A stretch of 64,000 nt of DNA from Saprospirales bacterium (GTDB lineage: Bacteria > Bacteroidota > Bacteroidia > Chitinophagales > Saprospiraceae), in the NCBI GenBank assembly GCA_016711045.1, contig JADJTT010000002.1:62001-126000 (forward strand). Reading direction: 5' to 3'. The translations under genes and the position numbers were made by a program. The notes beneath the pieces are model-generated. The model was not told the origin of the DNA. It saw only the letters and a program-made list of their open reading frames with translations, and ran no database searches. Shown here piece by piece: positions 33,319 to 41,801 of this stretch; position 1 is the stretch's first letter; every line of letters begins with the position of its first letter.

Positions 33319-35007
33319 ATGAGAAGCCTGCTTTCCATCCTCCTCGCCCTCTCCATCGCTGGAGCAACCACGGCTCAGGATCGCATCACCGGTCGCGCCT
33401 TTGCATCCCGTTCGGAGGTGATCGCGGTGCATGGAATGGCGTGTACGAGCCAGCCCTTGGTCACACAAGTGGCGCTGGATATCCTTAAACAAGGCGGCAA
33501 CGCGATCGATGCGGCCATCGCCGCCAATGCGACCCTTGGGTTGATGGAACCTACCGGCAGCGGTATCGGGGGCGATCTCTTTGCCATCGTTTGGGATGCC
33601 AACTCGCAGCAATTGTACGGGCTGAATGCCAGTGGGCGTTCGCCTTATTCCCTCACGCTCGAGTATTTTCAGGAAAAGGGATATACTTCGATTCCCCCTT
33701 ATGGGCCCCTGCCGGTATCGGTGCCGGGCGCCGTGGATGGATGGTTCGAGTTGCACCGGAAATTCGGTTCGCTCCCCATGGATCGTATCCTGGCGCCCGC
33801 CATCCAGTATGCCCGGGAGGGCTTTCCCGTTTCCGAGTTGATCGCCTATTACCTCGAATTGAGCGGAAAACGCTTTCAGGACTATCCCAATTTTCGCGAC
33901 ACTTACATGCCAAACGGACATACACCGGTTAAAGGAGAACTGTTTAACAATCCCAGGTTGGCCGATACGTATGAAAAAATAGCCAAAGGCGGCCGCGATG
34001 CATTTTATAAAGGAGATATAGCCCGCACCATCGCCCGGTTTATGCAGGCACAGGGGGGCTTTTTGTCGGAAAAAGACCTGGCAGATCATTATTCGGAATG
34101 GGTGGAGCCCGTATCGACCAACTACCGGGGCTATGACGTTTGGGAGATCCCGCCCAACGGCCAGGGTATTGCTGCGCTTCAAATGCTGAATATCCTCGAG
34201 GGCTATGATATCAAAGGGATGGGGTTCGGCAGCGCGGATTACGTGCACACCTTTGTGGAAGCTAAAAAACTGGTCTATGAAGACCGGGCCAACTACTACG
34301 CCGATCAGGCATTTCATGAACTACCGATCGAGCAACTGCTCTCCGAAGAATACGCGGCCGAGCGCCGGAAATTGCTCAATCCAGACCGGGCAGCCCGCAG
34401 CTATAATCCGGGGAAACTCGATCCCGGAAATACGATTTACCTCACGGTAGCCGATGCCGAAGGCAATATGGTTTCCCTCATTCAAAGCAACTACCGGGGT
34501 ATGGGTTCCGGCATGGTGCCCGACGACCTGGGTTTTATGCTCCAGGACCGCGGCGAGTTGTTCTCTCTGGATAAAGGGCATCTCAATGCATACGAACCGC
34601 ACAAGCGTCCATTCCATACCATCATTCCCGGATTTATTACGCAAAACGGAAAACCATGGGTGAGCTTTGGCGTGATGGGGGGCGATATGCAACCGCAAGG
34701 CCATGTGCAGATTGTCGTCAACCTCATCGACTTCGGGATGAACCTCCAGGAGGCCGGCGACGCACCGCGGATACAACACCACGGCTCCTCCCAGCCTACA
34801 GGTGAACAAATGACCGATGGGGGCCGGATCAGTCTGGAAGAAGGCTTTGACTATGAAGTGATCAGAGAACTTATGCGCCGCGGCCATCTCGTCAGCTTCG
34901 ACCTCGGCTCCTATGGCGGCTACCAGGCCATTCTGCGAGATCCCGTTAATGGCGTTTATTTCGGCGCCTCCGAGTCGCGAAAAGACGGGCAGGCAGCGGG
35001 GTATTAG
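33319..35007 (+). CDS. ggt: Gamma-glutamyltransferase
   Basis: 562 aa with signal peptide 1-20. An N-terminal segment MACTSQPLVTQVALDILKQGGNAIDAAIAANATLGLMEP and the processing site with nucleophile Thr in DPGNTIYLTVADAEGNMVSL, then the oxyanion region GMGSGMVPDD, identify an autoprocessing Ntn-hydrolase. The family hydrolyses or transfers the gamma-glutamyl group of glutathione in the periplasm. Some relatives act on other acyl substrates, so the exact specificity is open. Confidence 0.9.
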   Translation: MRSLLSILLALSIAGATTAQDRITGRAFASRSEVIAVHGMACTSQPLVTQVALDILKQGGNAIDAAIAANATLGLMEPTGSGIGGDLFAIVWDANSQQLYGLNASGRSPYSLTLEYFQEKGYTSIPPYGPLPVSVPGAVDGWFELHRKFGSLPMDRILAPAIQYAREGFPVSELIAYYLELSGKRFQDYPNFRDTYMPNGHTPVKGELFNNPRLADTYEKIAKGGRDAFYKGDIARTIARFMQAQGGFLSEKDLADHYSEWVEPVSTNYRGYDVWEIPPNGQGIAALQMLNILEGYDIKGMGFGSADYVHTFVEAKKLVYEDRANYYADQAFHELPIEQLLSEEYAAERRKLLNPDRAARSYNPGKLDPGNTIYLTVADAEGNMVSLIQSNYRGMGSGMVPDDLGFMLQDRGELFSLDKGHLNAYEPHKRPFHTIIPGFITQNGKPWVSFGVMGGDMQPQGHVQIVVNLIDFGMNLQEAGDAPRIQHHGSSQPTGEQMTDGGRISLEEGFDYEVIRELMRRGHLVSFDLGSYGGYQAILRDPVNGVYFGASESRKDGQAAGY

Positions 35008-35092
35008 GAAGTCTTCAGTTTTTAGTGTTCAGTTTTCAGTTAAAGCTGGACTGAAACTGAAAATTGAAAATTGAAAATTAAAAACTAAAAAG
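35008..35092. repeat. A/T-rich inverted repeat
   Basis: TTCAGTTTTTAGTGTTCAG-type units are followed by complementary AACTGAAAATTGAAAATT units and AAAAACTAAAA. The gap between ggt and the MBL gene is made almost entirely of this imperfect palindrome. Confidence 0.55.
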
Positions 35093-35986
35093 ATGTTCCA
35101 CCTCATCGATTTACACTTTCAGGAACACACCAATGCCATTGCGGCATTTTTGTTAGAAACTGAAAAAGGGCCTATTCTCTTTGAAACCGGACCGCATTCG
35201 ACCTACCCGTATCTGGTAGAAGGCCTGGCATTGAAAGGCTACGAGCCCAAAGACCTCGTTGCTGCGTTTGTGACCCATATTCACCTGGACCACGCAGGCG
35301 CCTCCTGGGCCCTGGCTCGCGAAGGCGTGACCATCTACGTCCATCCGTTTGGTTACAAACACCTGCTCGATCCATCGAAACTCATGGAGTCGGCACGCCG
35401 TATCTATCTCGACGACATGGATAAATTGTGGGGCGATATGCAGGCCATCGACGCAGACAAGCTGGTGGCGGTGGAAGATGGGGCGGTGTTTGAATTCGGC
35501 GCCGTCCAGGTGAAGGCCCTGCACACCCCGGGACACGCTGTGCATCATATTGCCTGGCAGGTAGGCCGCCATATCATTTGCGGCGATGTGGCCGGCATCA
35601 AGATCGACGGAGGACCTATAGTGCCCCCCTGTCCTCCCCCGGATATCAATGTGGAAGATTGGAAGCGATCGATAGAGATCCTGCGGGAAGCAAAGCCTGC
35701 CGTACTTTGGCTGACCCATTTTGGGCCTGTACAGGCGGTTGGAGCCCACCTCCATACCCTGGAATCACAACTGGACAGGTATGCCAATTGGATGAAGCCC
35801 CATTTTGACGCAGGTGAAGCGGCCGATGCGATCACGCCTCTGCTTCAGGAAATGGCCGATGAAGAGTTGGTTGAATACGGAATTCAAGGGGAGGATAAAG
35901 AGCGTTACGACCTGGCGAATCCCGCCTGGATGAGCGTGGCGGGGTTGTTGCGGTATTGGAAAAAGAAAACGGATCGTCCGGTTTAG
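35093..35986 (+). CDS. MBL-fold metallohydrolase
   Basis: 297 aa. The metallo-beta-lactamase motif THIHLDHAG (about 62-70), then HTPGHAVHH and ICGDVAGIK supply the metal-binding His and Asp residues, and a later WLTHFGP supplies another. No signal peptide, so probably cytoplasmic. It resembles glyoxalase II/quorum-quenching-type hydrolases broadly; the substrate is unknown. Its last 4 bases overlap the convergent small membrane gene. Confidence 0.87.
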   Translation: MFHLIDLHFQEHTNAIAAFLLETEKGPILFETGPHSTYPYLVEGLALKGYEPKDLVAAFVTHIHLDHAGASWALAREGVTIYVHPFGYKHLLDPSKLMESARRIYLDDMDKLWGDMQAIDADKLVAVEDGAVFEFGAVQVKALHTPGHAVHHIAWQVGRHIICGDVAGIKIDGGPIVPPCPPPDINVEDWKRSIEILREAKPAVLWLTHFGPVQAVGAHLHTLESQLDRYANWMKPHFDAGEAADAITPLLQEMADEELVEYGIQGEDKERYDLANPAWMSVAGLLRYWKKKTDRPV

Positions 35987-36207
35987 TGTGGAGCTAAAGA
36001 AGACAATGTCTTGGTGACGTCAATCAGTTTTTTGACAAGCGCCAAATCCGGCAGAATCACTTCCTGCTTCTCTTCAATTTCCGTAGAGGTTGTTTCTTGT
36101 GAAGAAATTTGAAATTCATCTTGTTGTGCCTGGAGATACACATAAGACACAATACTGCACAAAATCAAGCAGCCAAACAACAGCTGATACAAGAATGATC
36201 GTTTCAT
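35983..36207 (-). CDS. Small single-pass membrane protein
   Basis: 74 aa. MKRSFLYQLLFGCLILCSIVSYVYL forms a signal anchor, and the remaining 48 residues are acidic with a short helix (LALVKKLIDVTKTLSSLA). No family recognised. It overlaps the end of the MBL gene by 4 bp on the opposite strand. The signal anchor and codon pattern favour a real gene. Confidence 0.5.
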   Translation of the reverse strand: MKRSFLYQLLFGCLILCSIVSYVYLQAQQDEFQISSQETTSTEIEEKQEVILPDLALVKKLIDVTKTLSSLAPH

Positions 36208-36381
36208 TGGGTGTTTTGTTAAACGTCGCTAAAAATACGACTTTTTATACTAAATCGATGCTCGTTTTAGACTAACCGTTCAAATTAGCCGACGGAAATG
36301 CACCTTTTTTAGAAGACTCCATTAAAACAAAATGGTTGCAGGAAACCTGGATTTATTTTAAAAAATTTTGCCTGCCCCTTT

Positions 36382-38082
36382 TTATTCCCCCTTCGGCACC
36401 GCTGCGATCAACTCCCTGGTATACGGATGCTGTGCATGTGCCCATATCGCATCTACCGGACCGCTTTCCAGCACCTTCCCGTCCCGCATGACCAGCACGC
36501 GGTCGCTGATAAACCGCACCACCGCCCAATCATGGGTGATAAAAAGCATGGAGAAGCCGGCGGACTCCTGCAAGTCCAGCAACAGATTCAGGATCTGTGC
36601 CTGCACGGAGACATCCAGTGCGGAGACGCACTCGTCGCAAATTAACAAGTGGGGTTCGACCGACAGGGCACGGGCGATGCCGATGCGTTGGCGTTGTCCA
36701 CCGGAAAGCTCGTGCGAATACCGGTCGAAGTAGGAACCATCCAGGCCTACTTTTTCCAGCCAGTGGACTACCCTTTCCCGCCGTTCGCCTGCATTGGCGC
36801 CCAGGCGGTGTACGGTCAGGGGCTCGAGGATCGCCTCCCCGACCGGCATGCGGGGATTCAGCGAATGATAGGGGTCCTGGAAGATGATCTGCGCATGCCG
36901 GCGCAAGGTGCGCCATTGGCGGTCCGGGAGCGCCAGCACATCCTGTTCTTCAAGATATACCTTGCCTTTCTGTGCGGCAACCAGGCGGATAATCGCTTTC
37001 CCCAGAGACGTTTTGCCACAGCCCGACTCCCCTACTACTCCCAGGGTTTCCCCGGGTGCAATCTGAAGGCTCACATTGTCTACTGCCCGCAGGTAGGTCC
37101 TTTTTCCAAAAAAACTACTGCGGGGATTCTCATAACGTACCTCCAGCCCTTCCACCCGGAGCAAGGGCTGTTGAGCGGCAAATCCCTCTAGCCGCGCCTG
37201 CGTGCTGGCCGCATCCCAGGACTCGGACGGTACCGAAGCCGCAACGGGCAAACGCTTGAGCCGGATGTCGAGCGGGGGCCGGCTGGCGAGCAATTGCCGG
37301 GTATAGGCATGTGCCGGATGATGGAACAACTGCCCTACAGGGGCTTCCTCCACAAACCGGCCTTCCTGCATGACCAATACGCGCTCTACCATTTCGGCCA
37401 CCACCCCCAGGTCGTGGGAGATGAACAGCATGCTCATGCCCAGTTCTTCCCGCAATTGCCGGAGCAGGTCCAGGATATGGCGCTGCACCGTGACATCCAG
37501 TGACGTGGTTGGCTCATCGGCGATCAGCAGCCGGGGCTCCGCAGCCAGCGCAATCGCGATCGACACGCGCTGCTTTTGACCTCCCGACAATTGATGCGGG
37601 TACGATGCATGAATACGGGTGATATCCGTCAGTTGGACCTTTTTCAACCATTCCATCGCCGCATCCCGGGCGCCCTTTCGATCTAATGCCATGTGTAGGC
37701 GAAGTACCTCTTCGAGTTGCGCTCCACAAGTAAACACCGGATTGAGCGCTGTGGAGGGATCCTGAAAAATGAGGGAGAGCTCCTTGCCCCGCACCTTGCG
37801 AAGGGCATTGCCAGAGAGCGTCGCAATATCGACTTCCTGGCCCGGTTGCGGCGCGTACCGGATGCCATCGGCCTTCATCACACATCCGGGCAAGTGGTCG
37901 GTCAGCCGCAACAGCGAAAGGGCCGTGAGCGATTTTCCCGAACCCGACTCCCCCACGATACCCAGCGATTCGCCCTGGGCCAGGGCAAACGACACCTCTT
38001 TCACCGCCGGGAAGTAGCCCCGGTCGGAGTGGAACCCGATGGAGAGGTGATCGACCTGGAGGATGGGAGACTGTTGGGTCAT
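36382..38082 (-). CDS. Double-ATPase ABC transporter subunit (YejF/DppDF type)
   Basis: 566 aa with two complete nucleotide-binding domains. The first has Walker A GESGSGKSLTAL, signature LSGGQKQRVSIA and Walker B LLIADEPTTSLD; the second has GESGCGKTSLGKAI, LSGGQRQRIGIA and LLICDECVSALD. Such fusions power oligopeptide importers. No permease or binding protein lies nearby, so the substrate-translocating partners must be elsewhere. Confidence 0.9.
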   Translation of the reverse strand: MTQQSPILQVDHLSIGFHSDRGYFPAVKEVSFALAQGESLGIVGESGSGKSLTALSLLRLTDHLPGCVMKADGIRYAPQPGQEVDIATLSGNALRKVRGKELSLIFQDPSTALNPVFTCGAQLEEVLRLHMALDRKGARDAAMEWLKKVQLTDITRIHASYPHQLSGGQKQRVSIAIALAAEPRLLIADEPTTSLDVTVQRHILDLLRQLREELGMSMLFISHDLGVVAEMVERVLVMQEGRFVEEAPVGQLFHHPAHAYTRQLLASRPPLDIRLKRLPVAASVPSESWDAASTQARLEGFAAQQPLLRVEGLEVRYENPRSSFFGKRTYLRAVDNVSLQIAPGETLGVVGESGCGKTSLGKAIIRLVAAQKGKVYLEEQDVLALPDRQWRTLRRHAQIIFQDPYHSLNPRMPVGEAILEPLTVHRLGANAGERRERVVHWLEKVGLDGSYFDRYSHELSGGQRQRIGIARALSVEPHLLICDECVSALDVSVQAQILNLLLDLQESAGFSMLFITHDWAVVRFISDRVLVMRDGKVLESGPVDAIWAHAQHPYTRELIAAVPKGE

Positions 38083-38092
38083 AATGCTTTTT

Positions 38093-38303
38093 AGTGAGGA
38101 GTGAAGGGTGAAGCGTGAAGCGCTCGTTTGACAATATTAAGTAAATATCTTCATTAATGATTGGAGAAGCGCTTCCTGCGCTTCTCCAATCATTATCTCA
38201 AGTTACGTATTTTGCAAAAAACAATGTAGTTTTACTTAAACGGTGAACAGTGCGCGGTGAACGGATGTTTTTCCCTTCACTGCGCACTGCTCACCGTTCA
38301 CTT
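38093..38303. repeat. Palindromes and repeats in a 234-bp intergenic gap
   Basis: 38093-38121 carries GTGAGGAGTGAAG/GTGAAG units like those at 1435-1493. 38159-38191 is a perfect hairpin, GATTGGAGAAGCGC with its complement around TTCCT. 38240-38255 (ACGGTGAACAGTGCGC) has an inverted near-copy at about 38281-38297. No gene is seen between the ABC gene and the secreted protein gene. Confidence 0.65.
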
Positions 38304-38316
38304 TTAAAAAGAAATC

Positions 38317-40368
38317 ATGCGATCGAGCATTTTACTATTATTCATTGCAACCCTCTTTTTCGGGAACCTTCAGGCCCAAATTAGTCAAAATATGACCCTT
38401 CGGGGGCATTTTGATGTGGATACCCTGCCCAGTGCAAGCGGCACCACTTACAACGAAGTGTGGGGATATACCGACTGCGACAGCCGGGAGTACGCCATTA
38501 TGGGCTCGGCCCGTTACGTCCATTTTTTCGACCTGTTCGACCTGTCCAATCCACAGGAAATAGGCGCTTTCCCGGGGGGCGCCACTACCATTTGGCGCGA
38601 TATGAAAACCTACAAGGACCGCGCCTACTCGGTCTGTGACCAATGCCAGGAAGGGTTGATGATCTTTGACCTGAGCCAGCTTCCTGGAACGGTGACCAAG
38701 ACCAACCAGACGACTGAATTTTTCAAAAGTGCCCACAATATTTTCATCGATGAAGAAGCGGGCTGGTTGTTTGTGGCCGGATCGAATGCCAACGGCAACG
38801 GCGCCATCATCCTCGATCTCAACGGCGATCCGGACAATCCGGTGGTGATCGGCACGCCCACCTTGCCGGGTGGGTATTTCCACGACATCTATGTGCGGAA
38901 CAAGGTCGGCTATTGCTCGCATGGCAATAACGGGTATTATGTATACAACTTTGCCGACCCGCAAAATCCCGTGTTGTTGGGCACCTTGACCGATTACCCG
39001 CAAAGCGGATATAACCACTCGAGTTGGTTGAGCGAAGACGGCCAGTACGCCGTCATGGCAGATGAGACCTTCAATAAAGGGCTCAAGATGCTGGATGTAT
39101 CCAACCTGTCGGATATCAAGGTAACGGATGTGTTTCGATCCAAGCTGTTGGCGCCTGTCGATACGGCAAGCATTCCGCACAACCCCTTTATCCGCGAAAA
39201 CTATATTTTTATATCTTACTATCACGACGGGGTGCAGGTCTTCGATATGTCTGATCCGCACAATGTGCAGCAGGTGGCCTGGTACGACACCTATCCCGCC
39301 AACACCAACTACAACGGCTACCAAGGCTGCTGGGGGGTGTATGCCTTTCTGCCTTCGGGTACCATTTTGGGCTCCGACATGTCCAACGGCTTATTCGTGC
39401 TTTCCCTGGATTCTATCGCCCTGGCGCCGATCGCCCATCCGGTCAATCCAGCGCCGGAAATGGCCCTTACCGGAGATACACTGATCTGTGAAGGAGAGAG
39501 CGTTATGCTCAGTGTCGATCCGGAGGTCACCTCCCTGGAGTGGTATCTCGACGGTGAATTGCTCGAATGGGTAGATCCCCAGATCAAAGTGCAGGACGGA
39601 GGTTGGTATACGGCGACCCTGCACAATGCATATTGCGAAACCCAGGCCGATTCGGTCCAAATTCAGGTACAAATACCCCCGGAAGCGGAATTATCCTACA
39701 CGGATACCCTGGCCTGTCAGGGCGGATTCATACAACTGACTTCCAATGAAGCGTTGGATTCCTGGCAATGGTACCTGGATGGCGCTCCGATCGAAAACGC
39801 CACTGAGCCGGTATGGTTGGCGGGAATAAGCGGTCAGTATTCGGTGACCGTGGAGTTGGGCCCCTGCTCGGTCAGCAGTGAAGCCGTGTCAATCAGCATT
39901 GTCGAAGCGGCGATCCCGGTACTCACCCTGGTGAATGACACGCTTTTTTCTTCCCCCGCTGCCGCTTACCAATGGTTTCTGAATGGAACGCTTGTAGAAG
40001 GCGCCACCGATCCTTTCTTTGTCCCGGAAGAAGATGGTTTGTACACCGTTGAGATCACCGATGAAAATGGATGCGAGGCCCTTTCCGACCCCCTGGAAGT
40101 GGTACTCATCAATTCAGTTTCACAGGCCCTTCCTTCCGGATGGAAGATTTATCCCAATCCTGCGGTCGATCAACTCACGCTCGATCTTTCCGGCGCTGGT
40201 GACGGCACTTATGTGTTGTACGATTTGGTAGGACGGAAGGTAGCGGATGGCAAGTTGTTCGGAGCAAAAACGCAAATAGCCGTATCCGGTTTGAATACGG
40301 GGATTTATATGCTGGAGATTCAGTCTGAAGGGATGATTTGGAGGGAGAAGGTGATAGTGGGCGAGTAG
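38317..40368 (+). CDS. Choice-of-anchor B family secreted protein with T9SS domain
   Basis: 683 aa. Signal peptide 1-20; LVIVD-type beta-propeller repeats about 20-370 (YVHFFDLFDLSNPQEIGAF, LMIFDLSQLPG, GYYVYNFADPQNPVLLGTL, GVQVFDMSDPHNVQQVAWY); Ig-like modules about 385-595 (DTLICEGESVMLSVDPEV, WYLDGELLEW); a T9SS type A sorting domain about 610-683 (GWKIYPNPAVDQLTLDLSG, DLVGRKV, LNTGIYMLEI). This architecture matches the choice-of-anchor B family. It is probably cell-surface exposed; the ligand is unknown. Confidence 0.88.
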   Translation: MRSSILLLFIATLFFGNLQAQISQNMTLRGHFDVDTLPSASGTTYNEVWGYTDCDSREYAIMGSARYVHFFDLFDLSNPQEIGAFPGGATTIWRDMKTYKDRAYSVCDQCQEGLMIFDLSQLPGTVTKTNQTTEFFKSAHNIFIDEEAGWLFVAGSNANGNGAIILDLNGDPDNPVVIGTPTLPGGYFHDIYVRNKVGYCSHGNNGYYVYNFADPQNPVLLGTLTDYPQSGYNHSSWLSEDGQYAVMADETFNKGLKMLDVSNLSDIKVTDVFRSKLLAPVDTASIPHNPFIRENYIFISYYHDGVQVFDMSDPHNVQQVAWYDTYPANTNYNGYQGCWGVYAFLPSGTILGSDMSNGLFVLSLDSIALAPIAHPVNPAPEMALTGDTLICEGESVMLSVDPEVTSLEWYLDGELLEWVDPQIKVQDGGWYTATLHNAYCETQADSVQIQVQIPPEAELSYTDTLACQGGFIQLTSNEALDSWQWYLDGAPIENATEPVWLAGISGQYSVTVELGPCSVSSEAVSISIVEAAIPVLTLVNDTLFSSPAAAYQWFLNGTLVEGATDPFFVPEEDGLYTVEITDENGCEALSDPLEVVLINSVSQALPSGWKIYPNPAVDQLTLDLSGAGDGTYVLYDLVGRKVADGKLFGAKTQIAVSGLNTGIYMLEIQSEGMIWREKVIVGE

Positions 40369-40376
40369 GCAGTTTT

Positions 40377-40474
40377 CAGTGTACAGTGTGCACACTGCAT
40401 ACTGCACACTGCACACTGCACACTGCACACTGCACACTACATACTGCACACTGCCCACTGAAGACTGCACACTG
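40377..40474. repeat. Short tandem repeat, CACACTG unit
   Basis: An array of ACTGCAC/CACTGCA heptamers (at least nine, with variant ends) fills the gap between convergent genes. It also has TGTGCACA palindrome character. It is not a CRISPR: units are 7 bp with no spacers. Confidence 0.85.
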
Positions 40475-40478
40475 AAAC

Positions 40479-41660
40479 CTATTCATCATACGTCAGCTCA
40501 AAGCTACCGGTCTTAAACTCCAGGCGCAGGGCCTGCCGGTGCTGTATCCAGCGAATAAGTTCTTCTCCGAAGAAATGTTTGCGCCAGGTATCGGTGAGGG
40601 AAAGGTCGAAATAATCCTGATCGGCTTTCAGTTTTTTGAGCACTCCGCGTGGAAGGGCCAGGTCGATCGACATATTCTCCTGGTTGCAGCGATAGCGGAT
40701 GAGCAGGTGCAGCATTTCCATAAGAATATTGTGTTCCGGGTCTTCCTCTACGGAGGCCGGAATCTGGCTCAGCACTTCCTTCTCCTCCGGGGTGGGCGGT
40801 TCGTGAAACATATCCCAAAAAAGCTTGGCGTGCTTCTGAACGGTCCGGGCGGGGAGCCTGCGGTTGGCCATCAGCGCTTCCTTTCCAGAGGCTACGGAAC
40901 GGATCAGGATACCCATCATCTTGGCGGGAAAGATCATTTCCTTGGAATAGTTATGCCGCCGGGCTTCCTCATTGCGCCATTGGTAGAGCCGCAGCAGGAA
41001 TACCTGTTCTTTGAATTTCAAATTCGGCATGAGGTTGCTCATCAACGCTTCCCGGTTGGGATCTCGATCGTAGGTATCGGCGTTTTCAAACGTAGCCGAC
41101 TCTTCCAGCGCCCAATCCAGCCGGCCCATTTCTTCGAGTCGATCCTGGATCTTTTTAGCTAATGGAGGAAGGTGATAGACGTCATCGAGGGCGTAGGTCA
41201 GTTGTTTAGGATTGAAAGGCCGGGCTTCCCAATCGGTCACGGCAAAGGCTTTGTCAAGGGAAATACCCAGCTCTCCTTCAACCAGTTTTCCGTAGGAAAC
41301 CGGATATTTATAGCCGATAAATCCGGCAGCTACCTGGGTGTCGAACACGTTTTTGGGCAGTACGCCAAACTGGAGATAGAGCAGGCGATAGTCGTTTTCT
41401 CCCGCATGCGTCACCTTCCGGATTGCCGGATCGGCGAGGAGGTCGAGAAAAGGCTGCAGATCCTTCACCAAAAGCGGATCGATGAGGTAGCTTTGAATCG
41501 GGGTGATAACCTGTATCAGGCAGATGAGGGTGGTAAAGCGCTTTTCGCCCACAAACTCGGTGTCGAAACAAAGCCAGGGGGTATTGGCGTTTTGCTCGGC
41601 AAATGCCCGAAGGCGTTCGTCGGTTTCAATGAGTTCGTATCGAGGTGATTTATTTTCCAT
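40479..41660 (-). CDS. rnd: Ribonuclease D
   Basis: 393 aa. DEDDy exonuclease motifs: FDTEF (Asp33, Glu35), THAGENDYRLLYLQFG, and YALDDVYHLPPLA. The rest, about 210-390, corresponds to the HRDC region (residues around RQALRLEFK are C-terminal). RNase D trims 3' ends of tRNA precursors. No sign of transfer; it is monocistronic. Confidence 0.93.
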   Translation of the reverse strand: MENKSPRYELIETDERLRAFAEQNANTPWLCFDTEFVGEKRFTTLICLIQVITPIQSYLIDPLLVKDLQPFLDLLADPAIRKVTHAGENDYRLLYLQFGVLPKNVFDTQVAAGFIGYKYPVSYGKLVEGELGISLDKAFAVTDWEARPFNPKQLTYALDDVYHLPPLAKKIQDRLEEMGRLDWALEESATFENADTYDRDPNREALMSNLMPNLKFKEQVFLLRLYQWRNEEARRHNYSKEMIFPAKMMGILIRSVASGKEALMANRRLPARTVQKHAKLFWDMFHEPPTPEEKEVLSQIPASVEEDPEHNILMEMLHLLIRYRCNQENMSIDLALPRGVLKKLKADQDYFDLSLTDTWRKHFFGEELIRWIQHRQALRLEFKTGSFELTYDE

Positions 41661-41801
41661 TGTTTCTTATCGTTCTCCGGGGGTATTTTCGCGCCGCCTT
41701 CGCGGTTTATAATTTTTTTTTGAATATTTCGATCGAAATTACGCAAGTATACGTTATTAAAGCAGTGTTTACCAAAGAAATCAGCCTCCAATCCGACAAT
41801 T

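Noticed and set aside
40377..40474. Possible CRISPR-like array
   Set aside because: The repeat unit is 7 bp with no spacers; no cas genes are in the window.
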